The translations under genes were made by a program, and so were the position numbers. 64,000 nucleotides of DNA from Lachnospiraceae bacterium (GTDB lineage: Bacteria > Bacillota > Clostridia > Lachnospirales > Lachnospiraceae): positions 4,777 through 68,776 of the forward strand of contig VSNG01000019.1 of the NCBI GenBank assembly GCA_009774175.1. The letters run 5' to 3'. Shown here in pieces: positions 26,610-35,567 of the stretch. Under the pieces are notes generated by a model, which ran no database searches, was not told where the DNA came from, and worked only from the letters and a program-made list of their open reading frames with translations. Every line of letters begins with the position of its first letter. Positions within the stretch are counted from its first letter, which is position 1.

Positions 26610-28604
26610 ATGAAAAAAATAATCTTAATTGTTGATGATGACAGACTTACGCTGGCGACGGCCCAGAAGCTGTTGGATGGAGAATATAAGGTGGTGGCCG
26701 TGAATTCCGCGAAGCAGGCTTATAAGTATCTGGAGCGGCATACGCCCGACCTGATTCTTCTTGATATTAATATGCCGGAAATCGGCGGCTTTGAGGTAAT
26801 GGAGACATTGCAGAAGGATGTGCGTCTTAAAAAGATACCGATTATCTTTCTGACGGCGGACCGAAGCGCGGAGACGGAGATTGAATGCTTCCGCGTGGGC
26901 GCAAATGACTACATTTCCAAGCCCTTTGAGCCGAATATCATGTTGAGCCGCACGAGAAGCACCATAGAACTGGACGGTTACCGTAAGGACCTGCAGCGCA
27001 GGCTGGATGAAAAGACGAAGGAGATGGAGCGTATCACCATTCAGGCGATTATGACGGTCGCCAATACGGTGGATGCGAAGGATGATTACACAAAAGGACA
27101 CTCCATGCGGGTGGCAGCGTACTCCGAGCTTTTGGCACAGCGTCTGGGCTGGTCTGAGGAAGAGATTCAGAACATTTATTATGTGGCCATGCTGCATGAT
27201 GTGGGTAAGATCGGCGTCCCGGACGCTGTGCTTAACAAGCCGTTCAAGCTGACGGATGTGGAATTTCGCCTGATTAAGGGACATACGCTGATGGGGGCCG
27301 AGATTCTGAACGATTTCAAAATGTTTCCCAATGTAAGCGTGGGGGCGAAGTACCATCATGAACGCTATGACGGTAAGGGCTATCCGGAAGGACTGAAAGG
27401 TGAATCCATTCCTCTTGTGGCACGCGTGATCGGTCTGGTGGATTCCTATGACGCCATGACCAGCAACCGGGTTTACCGCAAGCGTCTGAATGACGACATT
27501 GTCATGCAGGAGCTGGAGAAGGGTAAGGGAAGCCAGTGGGATCCAGACCTTGTGGATATTTTTGTAGAGCTGATCAGAGAAGGCGCGCTGGCAAAGATGT
27601 GGATGCCGGAGGAGGATATGGCTACACCCATTTTTGGCAGCGGAAAGATTCTGGGAGAATCCATGACTTCTGAAAATATTCTGGAATCGCCGGTGGATTA
27701 CCTGACGGGACTTTTGAGCAGGCAGAAGGGCGAGCACGATATTGCTTTAAGCCTGCGGGCGGACGGCGGCAGCCTGATGCTCATTGACATGGATCATTTT
27801 CGGAAGATCAATGATGAATACGGCCATCTGATGGGAGACGTTGCCCTGAAAATGACGGCGGATGTGATGCGGGAGGTTTGCGGTAACAGTCTGGTCTGCC
27901 GTACGGGCGGCGACGAGTTTTTATATTATCTGGACGGGGTTACGGACGAAGAGGCAGTGACAAAAAAAGTGCAGGAGCTTCTGGAAGCCTTTGAGAAGAA
28001 ACGGCAGGAGGTAGAGGTGCTGAAGGATGCGGAGCTTTCGATAGGCATCAGCATTTCCGGCGCGGACGGCAGGGAGTTCGAGGAGCTTTACAGACGGGCG
28101 GACAAAGCCCTCTATCTGGTGAAGCAGAATCAGGGACTGCGCTATGGATTTTATCAGAAATCAGGCCTTCTGCGGACGCCGGAACAGTCTCAGGGCGATC
28201 TGGATAAGATCATGGATGCCATCAAAAACAGGGAAGTCTATCAGGGTGCGTTCCAGGTGGATTACGATGATTTCAACCATGTTTACGATTTTGTGAAACA
28301 TATGTCGGAACGGAGCAGGAAAGAGACCCAGCTTCTTTTGTTCACCCTCTTTTCCTCAAACGGCAGCGAGGTTAAGCTGGAGCGCATGGAGGCAGCCATG
28401 CAGTGCATGGAGCAGGCAATCTGCAAATCCCTGCGCGGCGTGGACGTGGGCGCAAGATACAGCAGTTCACAGTTCCTCGTGGTATTACTGGGTACGGAGC
28501 GGGAGAATGTGCGAGTGGTGACTGACCGTATCGTGCAGAATTATTTTAAGCTTTATGGAGAAAAAGATATTACGCTGACTTACGATATTGCGAAGTTTGC
28601 GTGA
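26610..28604 (+). CDS. Response regulator with REC, HD-GYP, GGDEF and degenerate C-terminal domains
   Basis: 664 residues. REC (about 1-125) has the DDD acidic patch, phospho-acceptor aspartate in LLDINMP and lysine in ISKPFEP. HD-GYP (about 145-330) has MLHDVGKIG and YHHERYDGKGYPEG, the c-di-GMP phosphodiesterase signature. GGDEF (about 375-515) keeps RTGGDEF, so cyclase activity is plausible. The last ~130 residues look like a second, degenerate nucleotide-cyclase fold without GGDEF. One protein could therefore both make and break c-di-GMP under phosphorelay control. No cognate kinase is adjacent. It lies between sigE and sigG, so a link to sporulation timing is possible but unproven. Confidence 0.92.
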   Translation: MKKIILIVDDDRLTLATAQKLLDGEYKVVAVNSAKQAYKYLERHTPDLILLDINMPEIGGFEVMETLQKDVRLKKIPIIFLTADRSAETEIECFRVGANDYISKPFEPNIMLSRTRSTIELDGYRKDLQRRLDEKTKEMERITIQAIMTVANTVDAKDDYTKGHSMRVAAYSELLAQRLGWSEEEIQNIYYVAMLHDVGKIGVPDAVLNKPFKLTDVEFRLIKGHTLMGAEILNDFKMFPNVSVGAKYHHERYDGKGYPEGLKGESIPLVARVIGLVDSYDAMTSNRVYRKRLNDDIVMQELEKGKGSQWDPDLVDIFVELIREGALAKMWMPEEDMATPIFGSGKILGESMTSENILESPVDYLTGLLSRQKGEHDIALSLRADGGSLMLIDMDHFRKINDEYGHLMGDVALKMTADVMREVCGNSLVCRTGGDEFLYYLDGVTDEEAVTKKVQELLEAFEKKRQEVEVLKDAELSIGISISGADGREFEELYRRADKALYLVKQNQGLRYGFYQKSGLLRTPEQSQGDLDKIMDAIKNREVYQGAFQVDYDDFNHVYDFVKHMSERSRKETQLLLFTLFSSNGSEVKLERMEAAMQCMEQAICKSLRGVDVGARYSSSQFLVVLLGTERENVRVVTDRIVQNYFKLYGEKDITLTYDIAKFA

Positions 28605-28609
28605 GGACA

Positions 28610-28657
28610 GCGCTCAGGCCGTCAGATACATCCGCATGGTCCTGAGCGCATTTTTTT
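28610..28657 (+). terminator. Terminator embedded in the 3' end of convergent sigG
   Basis: A 9-bp stem (28610-28618 with 28641-28649) with a 22-nt loop is followed by seven T residues on the plus strand. It ends the response-regulator transcript but lies within the last codons of the opposite-strand sigG. Confidence 0.7.
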
Positions 28658-29393
28658 CAAGTCTGGAAACCTGCGCCTGGGAGATGCCGATTTTTTCCGC
28701 CACCTCCATTTGGGTTTTTCCCTCGAAGAAGCGCAGGGAGATAATCTCATATTCCCTTTTTGTGAGCTTTTTCATGGCTTCTGTCAGAGAGATGTGTTCC
28801 ACCCAGATTTCCTCCCCGCTTTTTTTATCGCTGATCTGATCCATCACGTAGAGCGTGTCGCCGCCGTCCGTATAAACGGGCTCATAAAGGCTTAAGGGGC
28901 TTTGGATGGCGTCCAGGGCATAGACGATGTCTTCCTTGGGGATACCGATTTCCGTAGCGATTTCGGTGACGGTTGGTTCGCGGGAATTGGTGCGGGTCAG
29001 ATGCTCCTTGGCGTAAATGGCCTTGTAGGCAGTGTCTTTTAAGGAACGTGACACGCGAATGGAATTGGCGTCGCGAAGATACCTGCGTATTTCTCCTACA
29101 ATCATAGGTACGGCGTAGGTACTGAACTTCACGTTGAGAGAGCTGTCAAAGTTATCAATTGCCTTAATTAAACCTACGCAGCCGATCTGAAAAAGATCGT
29201 CCACGTTTTCGCTGCTGGAGTGAAAGCGTTTGATAACGCTAAGAACCAGACGGAGATTGCCGTTGATATATTCCATTCGGGCATTCTGGTCTCCCTGTTC
29301 AATTTTTTTAAACAGTTCCTCCTTCTCCGCGTTTTTTAAAAGCGGCAGCTTGGAAGTGTTTACGCCGCAGATTTCTACTTTTCCCTGTATCAT
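28614..29393 (-). CDS. sigG: RNA polymerase sporulation sigma factor SigG
   Basis: 259 residues, the family length. The start at 29393 gives MIQGKVEICGVNTSKLP, matching the characteristic SigG N-terminus. Region 2 (NLRLVLSVIKRF, DDLFQIGCVGLIKAID), region 3 and the region 4 helix-turn-helix (TQMEVAEKIGISQAQVSRLEK) are complete. Sigma-G runs late forespore genes after engulfment. An earlier in-frame ATG at 29450 would add 19 residues and is less likely. The gene is convergent with the response regulator and has its own forespore-type promoter. Confidence 0.95.
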   Translation of the reverse strand: MIQGKVEICGVNTSKLPLLKNAEKEELFKKIEQGDQNARMEYINGNLRLVLSVIKRFHSSSENVDDLFQIGCVGLIKAIDNFDSSLNVKFSTYAVPMIVGEIRRYLRDANSIRVSRSLKDTAYKAIYAKEHLTRTNSREPTVTEIATEIGIPKEDIVYALDAIQSPLSLYEPVYTDGGDTLYVMDQISDKKSGEEIWVEHISLTEAMKKLTKREYEIISLRFFEGKTQMEVAEKIGISQAQVSRLEKNALRTMRMYLTA

Positions 29394-29444
29394 GAAGGTA
29401 CCAGCCTTTCGTAAGAGTTGTCCCGTTCTTTGAGGGCTTGTAAC

Positions 29445-29473
29445 AAGCATGTGCGATTGACAGGAAATTATTC
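29445..29473 (-). promoter_or_regulatory. Putative sigma-F/sigma-G promoter of sigG
   Basis: On the minus strand GAATA (29473-29469) is followed after 17 bp by CATGCTT (29451-29445), close to the sigma-G consensus (GMATR, CATNMTA). Position, about 50 bp before the SigG start, fits autoregulation. Confidence 0.45.
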
Positions 29474-29610
29474 ACAAAATCTTAAGGAAAAAAGACGGGT
29501 TAGGATTTTACAAAAGGCAAGTTTTTTGGTACATTATTATAAGATCAGAATCATAAAATAAAGATGATCAGGCAAAATGGAATGACTAAAGAGGATGAGG
29601 AGTGATAGGG

Positions 29611-30417
29611 ATGGTATGTAAGAAATGTGGTGCGCAGATTTTGCCGGATGATCAGTTTTGTCCGGAATGCGGCGCTAAGGTCATAAGAAAGAAGCGCTGT
29701 CCTGAATGCGGGGAGCTGTACAAAGTCGGTACAAAGTTTTGTCCCCATTGCGGCGCGGAAACAGGCGGGGCAGCGCCGAAGAAAAGGTCTGATTCAGAGT
29801 CAGCGCCGAGAAGGAAGACGAGTTCCGGATCAGCGCCGAAGAGAAAGGCTGATCCCGCACCGCCCCCGAAAAAGAAGCCGGTTTACCGTGAGGCCCCCCC
29901 GAGACGGAGACGGGACTGGGAAGATGATGATTGGGACGACGACGATGACGATGAGGAGAGCGTGGATGTCCTGACCATTATGACGGTTGCCGTCGGCTGT
30001 ATTCTTCTGGTGATTGTGGCGGTGCTCGGCTATAATCTGTATCAGCGTTATGTGCCGAAGAACTATGACAAGATTGCGGAGGAACAGCAGGAAAAGGAAG
30101 CGGAAGAAGGCGAAGAAGGGGAAGAGAATGAGGACGGCGACACAGAGGGCGGCCAGGCTCTTGAGGAGCAGCCCGATGAGGACGGTGAAGAGATGTCGGA
30201 AAGCGCTTCCGGCGGTACGCTTGTTACCATCGCTGATGTGAATATCCGGGATAACCCGAGTACGCAGGGAACCACCGTCATTAAGAAGGCGAAAAAGGGA
30301 GACAGCTACGAGTACATAGAGGCCGTGGAGGGCGGCGCATGGTATCAGATTCTGCTTCCCGATGAGGACGATTACGAATACGGTTACGTCTCCGCGGATT
30401 ATATCGAGATTCCCTGA
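29611..30417 (+). CDS. Double zinc-ribbon, single-pass membrane protein with extracellular SH3 domain
   Basis: 268 residues. Two zinc ribbons open the protein: CKKCG...CPECG (residues 3-22) and CPECG...CPHCG (about 30-50). A Lys/Pro/Ser-rich linker and an acidic stretch (WEDDDWDDDDDDEE) lead to one transmembrane helix (about 125-147). Outside are an acidic Glu/Gly-rich spacer and a bacterial SH3 domain (TIADVNIRDNPSTQGTTV, to the end), which in other proteins binds wall peptides. The gene stands alone between sigG and the PRC-barrel gene. Start is ATG 29611 or GTG 29602. The exact role is unknown. Confidence 0.75.
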   Translation: MVCKKCGAQILPDDQFCPECGAKVIRKKRCPECGELYKVGTKFCPHCGAETGGAAPKKRSDSESAPRRKTSSGSAPKRKADPAPPPKKKPVYREAPPRRRRDWEDDDWDDDDDDEESVDVLTIMTVAVGCILLVIVAVLGYNLYQRYVPKNYDKIAEEQQEKEAEEGEEGEENEDGDTEGGQALEEQPDEDGEEMSESASGGTLVTIADVNIRDNPSTQGTTVIKKAKKGDSYEYIEAVEGGAWYQILLPDEDDYEYGYVSADYIEIP

Positions 30418-30492
30418 TCCATACAGAAAGAAACAAAAAGGAACCTTTTCCGGGCCGGATCATAAGATAATAAAAAGCCCGGAGGGGTTTCT

Positions 30493-30726
30493 ATGTTATT
30501 TTCAGAGTTGAAGAAAAAGGAAGTCATTAACCTGAAAAACTGCGAGCGGCTGGGAAGGGTGACAGACTTCGAGTTTGACGAGTGTACGGGACAGATTTGT
30601 AAGCTGATCATTCCGGGAGACAATAAGTGGTGCGGCTTTTTCGGGAGCGAGCCGGATTATGTGATCTGCTATAAAGACATCAAAAAGATTGGGCCGGATA
30701 TTATTGTGGTTGATATTTGCATTTAA
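30493..30726 (+). CDS. YlmC/YmxH-family PRC-barrel sporulation-associated protein
   Basis: 77 residues, the whole being one PRC-barrel domain (MLFSELKKKEVINLKNCERL, ending IIVVDI). This short form is widespread in spore formers and is annotated as YlmC/YmxH; its biochemical role is not settled. A GGAGGGG site lies just upstream of ATG 30493. nrdR begins about 100 bp downstream from its own promoter. Confidence 0.85.
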   Translation: MLFSELKKKEVINLKNCERLGRVTDFEFDECTGQICKLIIPGDNKWCGFFGSEPDYVICYKDIKKIGPDIIVVDICI

Positions 30727-30759
30727 CATGTCATTTGTTAAGTGGTTTCCATAAGATAG

Positions 30760-30788
30760 TTGACATAATGACTTTTTTCTCCTATAAT
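30760..30788 (+). promoter_or_regulatory. Consensus sigma-A promoter of nrdR
   Basis: TTGACA (30760-30765), 17-bp spacer, TATAAT (30783-30788): a perfect match to consensus, 35 bp before the nrdR start. Confidence 0.9.
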
Positions 30789-30823
30789 AAGGGTATTGAG
30801 TGTGGAGAAGGAGGATATCCGGG

Positions 30824-31276
30824 ATGAAATGCCCATTTTGTGGTCATGAAAATACGAGAGTCATTGACAGCAGGCCCGCGGAAGATAACAGTTCCATTCG
30901 CAGACGGCGCGTCTGTGACGAGTGTGATAAGCGGTTTACCACCTATGAGAAGGTGGAAACCATACCTCTCATTGTTATCAAAAAAGATAATAACAGAGAA
31001 ACGTATGACAGGTCGAAGATTGAGGCCGGCGTTTTGCGGGCGTGTCATAAGAGACCTATCAGCGCGAATCAGATTAACAGACTGGTGGATGAGGTTGAGA
31101 CCGAGATCTTTAACCGGGAGGAGAAGGAGATTCCCAGTCAGGTGATCGGTGAGCTTGTGATGAATAAGCTTAAAGATCTGGAGGCGGTGGCCTATGTCAG
31201 GTTCGCATCCGTTTACAGGGAATTTAAGGATATCAATACCTTTATGGAAGAGCTGAAAAGTGTGTTGGACAAGTAA
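30824..31276 (+). CDS. nrdR: Transcriptional repressor NrdR
   Basis: 150 residues. An N-terminal zinc ribbon (MKCPFCG...RRRRVCDECDKRFTTYE) is followed by an ATP-cone domain (VIKKDNNRETYDRSKIEAGVLRAC). NrdR represses ribonucleotide reductase operons in response to bound dATP or ATP. ATG 30824 lies nine bases after AAGGAGG. No nrd genes are adjacent. It is transcribed from a perfect consensus promoter and ends at a hairpin. Confidence 0.97.
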   Translation: MKCPFCGHENTRVIDSRPAEDNSSIRRRRVCDECDKRFTTYEKVETIPLIVIKKDNNRETYDRSKIEAGVLRACHKRPISANQINRLVDEVETEIFNREEKEIPSQVIGELVMNKLKDLEAVAYVRFASVYREFKDINTFMEELKSVLDK

Positions 31277-31284
31277 GGGAAAAG

Positions 31285-31313
31285 AAACACCTTGCATCAT
31301 TGCAGGGTGTTTA
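31285..31313 (+). terminator. Terminator hairpin after nrdR
   Basis: A 12-bp stem (31285-31296 with 31301-31312, one G-T wobble), 4-nt loop, short T tract inside the stem end. Confidence 0.6.
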
Positions 31314-31388
31314 TCATTTGCGCGAAAGCAATGAGCGGTGCGCAGACAACAGAGCGGCACTGCCTGAGAAAATATGAGGAGCGTAAAC

Positions 31389-31919
31389 ATGGCGTGGTTG
31401 GAATGCTTTTATCCGGACGTATATCTTGATTCCGCCTATGAGGTGGATTTTGAATCGCTGTACCTGAAAGGGTTCCGGGGCGTTATATTTGATATTGACA
31501 ATACGCTTGTGCCCCACGGCGCGCCGGCGGATGAAAGAAGTATCGCCCTTTTTGAAAGACTGCGGCGGATCGGTTTTGAGAGTGCGCTTTTGTCAAATAA
31601 TAAGGAACCACGGGTGAAGTCGTTTAATGACAAGGTGCATTCCCGTTATCTGTACAAGGCCGGGAAGCCTGCTGGAAAGGGATATTTTGCGGCTATGGAG
31701 ATGATGGGGACAGAGCCTGCCACTACGGTTTTTGTGGGAGACCAGCTTTTTACCGACGTGTGGGGAGCGAAGCGGGCGGGGATACTGACGTATCTGGTTA
31801 AGCCAATCCATCCGAAGGAGGAGATCCAGATTGTCCTAAAGAGACGGCTGGAGTGGATTGTGTTGTTTTTTTACAAAAGATGGTTAAAAAATGGAGGAAA
31901 AGATGGAAATCAACGGTAA
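31389..31919 (+). CDS. yqeG: YqeG-family HAD-type phosphatase
   Basis: 176 residues from ATG 31389, which has AGGAG seven bases upstream (ATG 31374 would precede that site). HAD motifs are FDIDNTLVPHG (nucleophile aspartate), LLSNN and VGDQLFTDVWGA. YqeG proteins are HAD-IIIA phosphatases; some relatives act on phosphatidylglycerophosphate, but the substrate here is not known. The end overlaps the aroE start by 17 bp, so the two are probably coupled. Confidence 0.88.
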   Translation: MAWLECFYPDVYLDSAYEVDFESLYLKGFRGVIFDIDNTLVPHGAPADERSIALFERLRRIGFESALLSNNKEPRVKSFNDKVHSRYLYKAGKPAGKGYFAAMEMMGTEPATTVFVGDQLFTDVWGAKRAGILTYLVKPIHPKEEIQIVLKRRLEWIVLFFYKRWLKNGGKDGNQR

Positions 31920-32778
31920 GACAAGAACCTGCGGGCTGATCGGAAACCCGGTGGAGCACACTCTTTCTCCGATTATACATAATACGCTAGCGGAACTGTT
32001 CGGGCACAATCTGGTGTATGTGCCTTTTCCCGTAAAGGAAGGAGGGCTTGCAGAGGCTGTGGCCGGCGCTTCGGCGTTACAGTTATTGGGGCTCAATGTG
32101 ACAGTCCCTTATAAAAGCGATGTGATTCCCTTCCTGCGCAAGGTGGATTCTCTGGCGGCCTCCATCGGTGCGGTCAATACGCTGGTAAGCATTCCGGGCG
32201 GGTATAAGGGCTATAATACGGATATGGAAGGGCTGTACCGCGCCATGATGACGGAAGGCATCAGGCTGGCGGACGAGGAGATCATTTTGCTGGGAGCCGG
32301 CGGCGCGTCCAGAGCGGTGGCATATCTGTGCGCCGTAAAAGGGGCGAAGCGGGTTTATCTTCTGAACCGGACGGTGGACAGGGCAAAGCAGGTGGCGAAA
32401 GAGGTAAACGCTTCTGTGGAGCGGGAGGTAATTGTACCCGTGGCCCTTTCGGATTATGACAGTCTGCCGGAGCGGAAGCTTTTGGCCATACAGGGTACTT
32501 CCGTGGGGCTTTCCCCCCATGAGGATCAGGCGGTGATTGAGGACGAAGCGTTTTATAGACGGGTGCACACGGGCTTTGACCTGATTTATTCGCCCTGGGA
32601 GACTCGATTCATGAAGCTGGTAAAGAAAAACGGCGGACAGGCTTACAACGGTCTGAAAATGCTGCTTTATCAGGGCGTGATTGCCTATGAGCTCTGGAAC
32701 GGCGTGAAGGTGTCCGATCAGGAGGCGCAGATTGTTTACGATAAGCTGAAAGCCCGGTTTGCCGGCCCGTCGGACTGA
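31903..32778 (+). CDS. aroE: Shikimate dehydrogenase
   Basis: 291 residues from ATG 31903, placed five bases after GGAGG; ATG 31891 overlaps that site. Substrate-binding motif GNPVEHTLSPIIHN, catalytic lysine in VPYKSD, partner aspartate in GYNTDMEG and the dinucleotide loop LGAGGASRAV are all present. It reduces 3-dehydroshikimate with NADPH. aroE, aroK and aroQ are consecutive here, covering three adjacent steps of the shikimate pathway. Confidence 0.95.
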   Translation: MEINGKTRTCGLIGNPVEHTLSPIIHNTLAELFGHNLVYVPFPVKEGGLAEAVAGASALQLLGLNVTVPYKSDVIPFLRKVDSLAASIGAVNTLVSIPGGYKGYNTDMEGLYRAMMTEGIRLADEEIILLGAGGASRAVAYLCAVKGAKRVYLLNRTVDRAKQVAKEVNASVEREVIVPVALSDYDSLPERKLLAIQGTSVGLSPHEDQAVIEDEAFYRRVHTGFDLIYSPWETRFMKLVKKNGGQAYNGLKMLLYQGVIAYELWNGVKVSDQEAQIVYDKLKARFAGPSD

Positions 32779-32840
32779 CAAAGGCATGAAAGCAGCCGGG
32801 GAAAAACAGAGGGCAAAAGATAAGGAAACGGTGAGAATAC

Positions 32841-33347
32841 ATGGGAAACGTAATACTGATCGGGTTTATGGGGAGCGGTAAGACGACGGTGGGTTTGAAA
32901 CTGTCCTATCGTCTGCGCCGGACAGTTCTGGATACGGACAGGGAGATCGAGAAAGAAGAGAAAAGAACCATATCGGAGATTTTTGCCGCTGACGGCGAAC
33001 CCTATTTCAGAGACCGGGAGACAGCGTGTCTGAAAAAGCTGACGGGAAGCGCAAATAACCAGATCATATCAGTGGGCGGCGGTTTGCCTCTGCGGGAGGA
33101 GAACAGGCGGCTTCTGCATGAGCTGGGCCAGGTTTTCTATTTGCGGGCAAAGGGGGAGACCATCTACGAAAGGGTGAAAAACGATACCACAAGACCGCTT
33201 TTGCAGGGGGGAGATCCACTGGCGAAAATACGGACGCTTCTGGAGGAAAGGGATCCGTTTTACATGGCGGCGGCGGATGTTGTGATTACGGTAGACGACA
33301 AGAGTTTTGAGCAGATTTTAAACGAGATAGAGGAGCATGTAAAATAA
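32841..33347 (+). CDS. aroK: Shikimate kinase
   Basis: 168 residues. Walker A loop GFMGSGKTTVG, DTDREIE shikimate-binding aspartate, and the ISVGGGLPLREEN block are present, as is the lid arginine region TTRPLL. It phosphorylates shikimate at the 3-hydroxyl. ATG 32841 follows a GGTGAGAA site. It lies 62 bp after aroE and 33 bp before aroQ. Confidence 0.95.
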   Translation: MGNVILIGFMGSGKTTVGLKLSYRLRRTVLDTDREIEKEEKRTISEIFAADGEPYFRDRETACLKKLTGSANNQIISVGGGLPLREENRRLLHELGQVFYLRAKGETIYERVKNDTTRPLLQGGDPLAKIRTLLEERDPFYMAAADVVITVDDKSFEQILNEIEEHVK

Positions 33348-33380
33348 AGAGAAGGGACGCTTCGGCGTAAGGGTGAAAGT

Positions 33381-33812
33381 ATGAAAATACTGGTAATTAA
33401 CGGGCCTAATTTAAATTTTCTCGGGATACGTGAGAAGAGTGTATACGGCACCCAGGATTATGACTGTCTGCTGCAGATGATTGCAGATAAGGGAAAAGAG
33501 ACGGGCAGTACCATAGAAGTTTTTCAGAGCAATCACGAGGGTGCCATTATCGACCGTATCCAGGACGCCTATTTTGACGGTACGGAGGGGATCGTGATTA
33601 ATCCGGGCGCGTTTACCCATTACAGCTATGCGATCAGGGATGCGCTGGCCAGCGTTACCATACCGAAGGTGGAGATACATATTTCCGACATCACGAAACG
33701 GGAAGAGTTCAGAAAGGTTTCGGTGACGGCGCCGGTCTGCGACAAACAGATTTATGGACAGGGACTTGCAGGGTATTTGCAGGCAATTGATCATATCTTA
33801 AATGTAAAGTGA
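33381..33812 (+). CDS. aroQ: 3-dehydroquinate dehydratase, type II
   Basis: 143 residues. Type II marks are NGPNLNFLGIREKSVYG, with the catalytic tyrosine, SNHEGAIIDRI, NPGAFTHYSYAIRDAL and VEIHISDI. It dehydrates 3-dehydroquinate. The order aroE-aroK-aroQ runs opposite to the pathway but keeps the genes together. A 112-bp gap follows, with an efp promoter. Confidence 0.97.
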   Translation: MKILVINGPNLNFLGIREKSVYGTQDYDCLLQMIADKGKETGSTIEVFQSNHEGAIIDRIQDAYFDGTEGIVINPGAFTHYSYAIRDALASVTIPKVEIHISDITKREEFRKVSVTAPVCDKQIYGQGLAGYLQAIDHILNVK

Positions 33813-33924
33813 CCATTTGGCCGGTGCGGCGCCATCTTTTTTTGAAAAGAGGTTGAAAAATAGACTTTTTTAGTATAAACTAGAAAAGAATTATATTTGT
33901 GAAAGCTTAGGAGGAGATAGAAGA

Positions 33925-34482
33925 ATGGTATCAGCGGGTGATTTCAGAAACGGCATTACCGTCGAGATGGAAGGTAATGTTTATCAGATAATTGAATTTC
34001 AGCATGTAAAACCGGGCAAGGGCGCAGCTTTTGTCAGGACGAAGCTGAAAAATATCATCAACGGCGGCGTAGTGGAAAAGAGCTTCCGGCCGACAGAGAA
34101 ATTCCCTCAGGCACGCATTGACAGAAAGGACATGCAGTATTTATATTCGGACGGTGATCTGTTTAATTTCATGGATACGGAGACCTACGACCAGATCGCT
34201 TTAAATGCGGAGGCGGTAGGCGACGCTCTGAAATTTGTGAAAGAGAACGAGATGGTTAAAATCTGTTCCTACAACGGCAACGTGTTTGCAATTGAGCCGC
34301 CGCTGTTCGTAGAGCTTGAGATCACGGATACAGAGCCCGGCTTTAAGGGGGATACCGCCACAGGCGCGACCAAGCCCGCCATCGTAGAGACCGGCGCAAA
34401 GGTTATGGTGCCTCTGTTTGTGGAAAACGGCGAGAAGATCAAGATTGATACCAGAACAGGAGAGTATCTGTCCAGAGTATAA
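33925..34482 (+). CDS. efp: Elongation factor P
   Basis: 185 residues, three beta-barrel domains. The modification loop reads [11 protein letters not shown] with Lys32 at the tip, the residue modified in some lineages. EF-P relieves ribosome stalling at polyproline. A promoter-like TTGAAA and TATAAA pair (spacer about 15 bp) lies around 33853-33879, and AGGAGGAG precedes ATG 33925. A strong terminator follows. Confidence 0.97.
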   Translation: MVSAGDFRNGITVEMEGNVYQIIEFQHVKPGKGAAFVRTKLKNIINGGVVEKSFRPTEKFPQARIDRKDMQYLYSDGDLFNFMDTETYDQIALNAEAVGDALKFVKENEMVKICSYNGNVFAIEPPLFVELEITDTEPGFKGDTATGATKPAIVETGAKVMVPLFVENGEKIKIDTRTGEYLSRV

Positions 34483-34508
34483 AGACAGGCATACAGGTCA
34501 GAACCCAT

Positions 34509-34545
34509 AAGACAATACAGACAAGATTCTGTATTGTCTTTTCTT
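34509..34545 (+). terminator. Rho-independent terminator after efp
   Basis: A perfect 12-bp stem (34509-34520 with 34529-34540), 8-nt loop and a T-rich tail. The apparent upstream extension of the next reading frame starts inside this stem and is not real. Confidence 0.85.
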
Positions 34546-34575
34546 ATGCCCGGAGAGAATGGGAAAGAGGAGAAT

Positions 34576-35463
34576 ATGGGATTTGAGACATTTACAGATA
34601 CGATTGTGGATTTATTGCAGGAAAGAATGGGAGACGCCTACGAGATTAAAGTAATCCGCGTGACCAAGAACAATGATGTGGAGCTGACCGGGATTGCCCT
34701 TACCAGACAGGAGGACAGTATTTTTCCGACGATCTATCTGGAGGGACTCTATGAGGAATTTAAGGAGGGAGCGAGACTCAGTGCCCTTGCGGACAAAATC
34801 ATTAACTGCCATGAGGAGCAGTCAATGGCGCTGGAACTGGATATGGATTTTTTTCGCGATTTTGACAGGGTGAAGGACAGGATATTCTATAAGCTTGTCA
34901 GTTATGAAAAAAACAGGAAATTCCTGAAGGATACGCCCCATATAAACTGGAACGATCTGGCCGTTACTTTTTATTATGCCATGGAGAAAGAGGTGATGGA
35001 GGGAGGTTCTATTGCCATCAGAAGGCAGCATATGCTGATGTGGAAACAGAACGCGGAGTCCCTTTACCGGCTGGCGGCGCGAAATACAAAACGGGGTATG
35101 CCGGAGCTTTTGGTTTCCATGCGGGAGCTGGTTATGGAGCTGACAGGGGCATGGATACGGGATGAAGATGCGCTGCCCATGTATGTGCTGACGAATCGGG
35201 AAAAGCGCTTTGGCGCGGCCGCCATGCTTTATTCGGAGCGGATCAGGGAGCTGGCGGAAAAGTTTGGAAGCGATCTTCTGATTCTGCCAAGCTCCGTGCA
35301 TGAGGTGCTGCTCATTCCGGATGACCGCTGTCGGGAATATTCCGTCTACAGACAGATGGTGGAGGAGGTCAACAGAACCCAGGTGGCGCCCGAAGAAGTG
35401 CTGTCTTACGGGTTGTACCGCTATTGTCGCAGGGGTTCGAAAATTGAGGAAATTATTTCTTAG
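34576..35463 (+). CDS. DUF5688-type protein of unknown function
   Basis: 295 residues from ATG 34576, preceded by AGAGGAG. The protein is soluble and mixed alpha/beta, without a signal peptide or membrane helix. Motifs such as VELTGIALTRQEDSIFPTIYL, KLVSYEKNRKFL and LLILPSSVHEVLLIPDD recall the DUF5688 family, which is common and often multi-copy in Lachnospiraceae. No function is known and I see no catalytic motif. It lies between the efp terminator and the tRNA-Arg gene. Confidence 0.75.
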   Translation: MGFETFTDTIVDLLQERMGDAYEIKVIRVTKNNDVELTGIALTRQEDSIFPTIYLEGLYEEFKEGARLSALADKIINCHEEQSMALELDMDFFRDFDRVKDRIFYKLVSYEKNRKFLKDTPHINWNDLAVTFYYAMEKEVMEGGSIAIRRQHMLMWKQNAESLYRLAARNTKRGMPELLVSMRELVMELTGAWIRDEDALPMYVLTNREKRFGAAAMLYSERIRELAEKFGSDLLILPSSVHEVLLIPDDRCREYSVYRQMVEEVNRTQVAPEEVLSYGLYRYCRRGSKIEEIIS

Positions 35464-35473
35464 ACGCGATTAC

Positions 35474-35502
35474 TTGACAAGATGGCCCGCTTGGAGTATG
35501 AT
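35474..35502 (+). promoter_or_regulatory. Promoter of tRNA-Arg
   Basis: TTGACA (35474-35479), 17-bp spacer, TATGAT (35497-35502), 65 bp before the tRNA 5' end. Confidence 0.85.
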
Positions 35503-35567
35503 ACTAACGATGTAACAAAATTGTAACAAATTTTATGTGAACCTACAATGCTGTTATATCGAAGCGG

